Positions 6,312 through 6,855 of a stretch of 6,855 bases of DNA are shown piece by piece (the stretch's first letter is position 1; each line of letters starts with the position of its first letter). Origin of the DNA: Caldithrix sp. GTDB lineage: Bacteria > Zhuqueibacterota > Zhuqueibacteria > Oceanimicrobiales > Oceanimicrobiaceae. The stretch is from assembly GCA_004357015.1 (NCBI GenBank), contig SMXE01000108.1, positions 1 to 6,855 of the forward strand. The letters are read 5' to 3'. The position numbers and the translations under genes were made by a program. The notes beneath the pieces are model-generated. The model did no database searches. It saw nothing but the letters and a program-made list of their open reading frames with translations, and had not been told where the DNA came from.

Positions 6312-6731
6312 ATGAAAGTCGTAACCAGTTCATTTGAAATCTCCACCAAGGGACATACCCACATCATTGACGTGACCGGTGATGTGCAGGACCTGCTGCG
6401 GCAGTCCAGCCTGTCAGAGGGACATCTGACGGTATTTGTGGCCGGTTCCACTGCCGGCATCACCTCCATCGAATACGAGCCTGGTCTTCTCAAAGACCTG
6501 CCTGCCGCCTTCGAACAGTTCGCGCCCACGGGCGTCACCTACCACCACGACGCCACCTGGGGCGACGGCAACGGCTACGCGCACGTACGCGCCGCCTTGC
6601 TCGGACCTTCGTTCGATGTGCCTTTTCAGGGTGGCAAGCTTATCCTCGGCACCTGGCAGCAGATCGTGATCATCGATTTCGACAACCGTCCGCGGCACCG
6701 CAATATCATCGTGCAGGTGATCGGCGTTTGA
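6312..6731 (+). CDS. yjbQ: YjbQ/UPF0047 family protein, variant subgroup
   Basis: Member of the UPF0047 (YjbQ) family, small single-domain proteins. Some have been described as having weak thiamine-phosphate synthase activity, but the physiological role is unsettled. The 139 residues match the family length. Visible family elements: V-F-V-A-G-S-T-A-G-I-T-S-I-E (41-54), Y-H-H-D-A-T-W-G-D-G-N-G-Y-A-H (77-91), R-A-A-L-L-G-P-S (about 93-100) and G-T-W-Q-Q-I-V-I-I-D-F-D-N-R-P-R (late third). E. coli-type members have H-T-S/T at the first element, where this protein has G-S-T; H91 in the second element is kept. It therefore belongs to a variant subgroup in which the metal or active-site set may differ. 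The ATG directly follows the kinase stop. Probably the last gene of the rsfS cluster. Confidence 0.9.
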   Translation: MKVVTSSFEISTKGHTHIIDVTGDVQDLLRQSSLSEGHLTVFVAGSTAGITSIEYEPGLLKDLPAAFEQFAPTGVTYHHDATWGDGNGYAHVRAALLGPSFDVPFQGGKLILGTWQQIVIIDFDNRPRHRNIIVQVIGV

Positions 6732-6739
6732 CAAACGTC
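6723..6739 (+). repeat. Inverted repeat across the yjbQ stop codon
   Basis: CGTTTG-A-CAAACG (6725-6737) is a perfect palindrome that includes the TGA stop. As RNA it could form a 7-bp stem (6723-6729 with 6733-6739, one G-U pair) closed by a GAC loop. The downstream ATCTTTCC is only a poor U-tract, so a weak terminator, an mRNA 3'-end stabiliser or a chance palindrome are all possible. Confidence 0.3.
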
Positions 6740-6818
6740 ATCTTTCCGTAAAGGAATTCATCCGAATCGTCTTTTCTCAACAGCCCAACTCGATACCGTC
6801 ATCTACTCAAGGAACGAA

Positions 6819-6855
6819 TTGGCTTTCATCATGAATTACGAAGTCAAATACCACA
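6819..6855 (+). CDS. Possible start of a further gene, cut by the window edge
   Basis: A frame open to the window end begins at TTG 6819 or ATG 6831. AAGGA (6809-6813) lies 5 nt before the TTG and 17 nt before the ATG, so ribosome-site spacing favours the TTG, which rsfS in this window also uses. Only 12 residues are visible (M-A-F-I-M-N-Y-E-V-K-Y-H), too few to name a family. It lies on the same strand, 87 nt after yjbQ. Confidence 0.35.
   Translation, partial: MAFIMNYEVKYH

Noticed and set aside
6728..6756. TTGACA at the end of yjbQ as a -35 box for the next gene
   Set aside because: No TATAAT-like or TAnnTTTG element occurs at 15-19 nt downstream, and the hexamer is part of the stop-codon palindrome.

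Overview
The window reads as a stretch of ordinary bacterial chromosome. All seven confident genes lie on the + strand. The sequence has moderate GC content, non-ATG starts (GTG, TTG) and Shine-Dalgarno sites of good quality. The gene set (a PAS histidine kinase, a long-chain polyprenyl synthase, a UDP-sugar enzyme, RsfS and ArgRS) suggests a Gram-negative or Gram-negative-like bacterium. One intergenic promoter candidate fits both the sigma-70 consensus and the Bacteroidetes-type TAnnTTTG element. This makes an FCB-type or other deep-branching uncultured lineage possible, but that is a weak inference. No tRNA, rRNA, CRISPR array or mobile element was seen.

Layout: 1-978 is the 3' part of a NtrB-like PAS sensor kinase, open at the left edge. 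A 138-nt gap with the best promoter in the window leads into 1117-2100, an all-trans polyprenyl diphosphate synthase (IspB-like, probably for the quinone side chain). A 122-nt gap with a 17-nt palindrome and a possible -10 box precedes 2223-3158, a UDP-glucuronate decarboxylase-type SDR. A 199-nt AT-rich leader then precedes a compact cluster: rsfS (3358-3708), argS (3705-5357, overlapping rsfS), a PfkB-family kinase (5391-6311) and yjbQ (6312-6731, touching the kinase). The final 124 nt hold an inverted repeat over the yjbQ stop, a short spacer and the possible start of another gene at the right edge.

How the genes may work together: the rsfS-argS-pfkB-yjbQ cluster is very probably one transcript, with coupling at rsfS/argS and pfkB/yjbQ. 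It joins ribosome silencing under starvation and tRNA charging to a small-molecule kinase of unknown substrate and a YjbQ protein. The first three genes look like separate units.

The most notable sequence feature is in ArgRS. The class I HIGH signature, normally H-x-G-H in this family, reads N-V-V-S, while KMSKR and the rest of the enzyme look intact. I found no convincing new multi-gene system.
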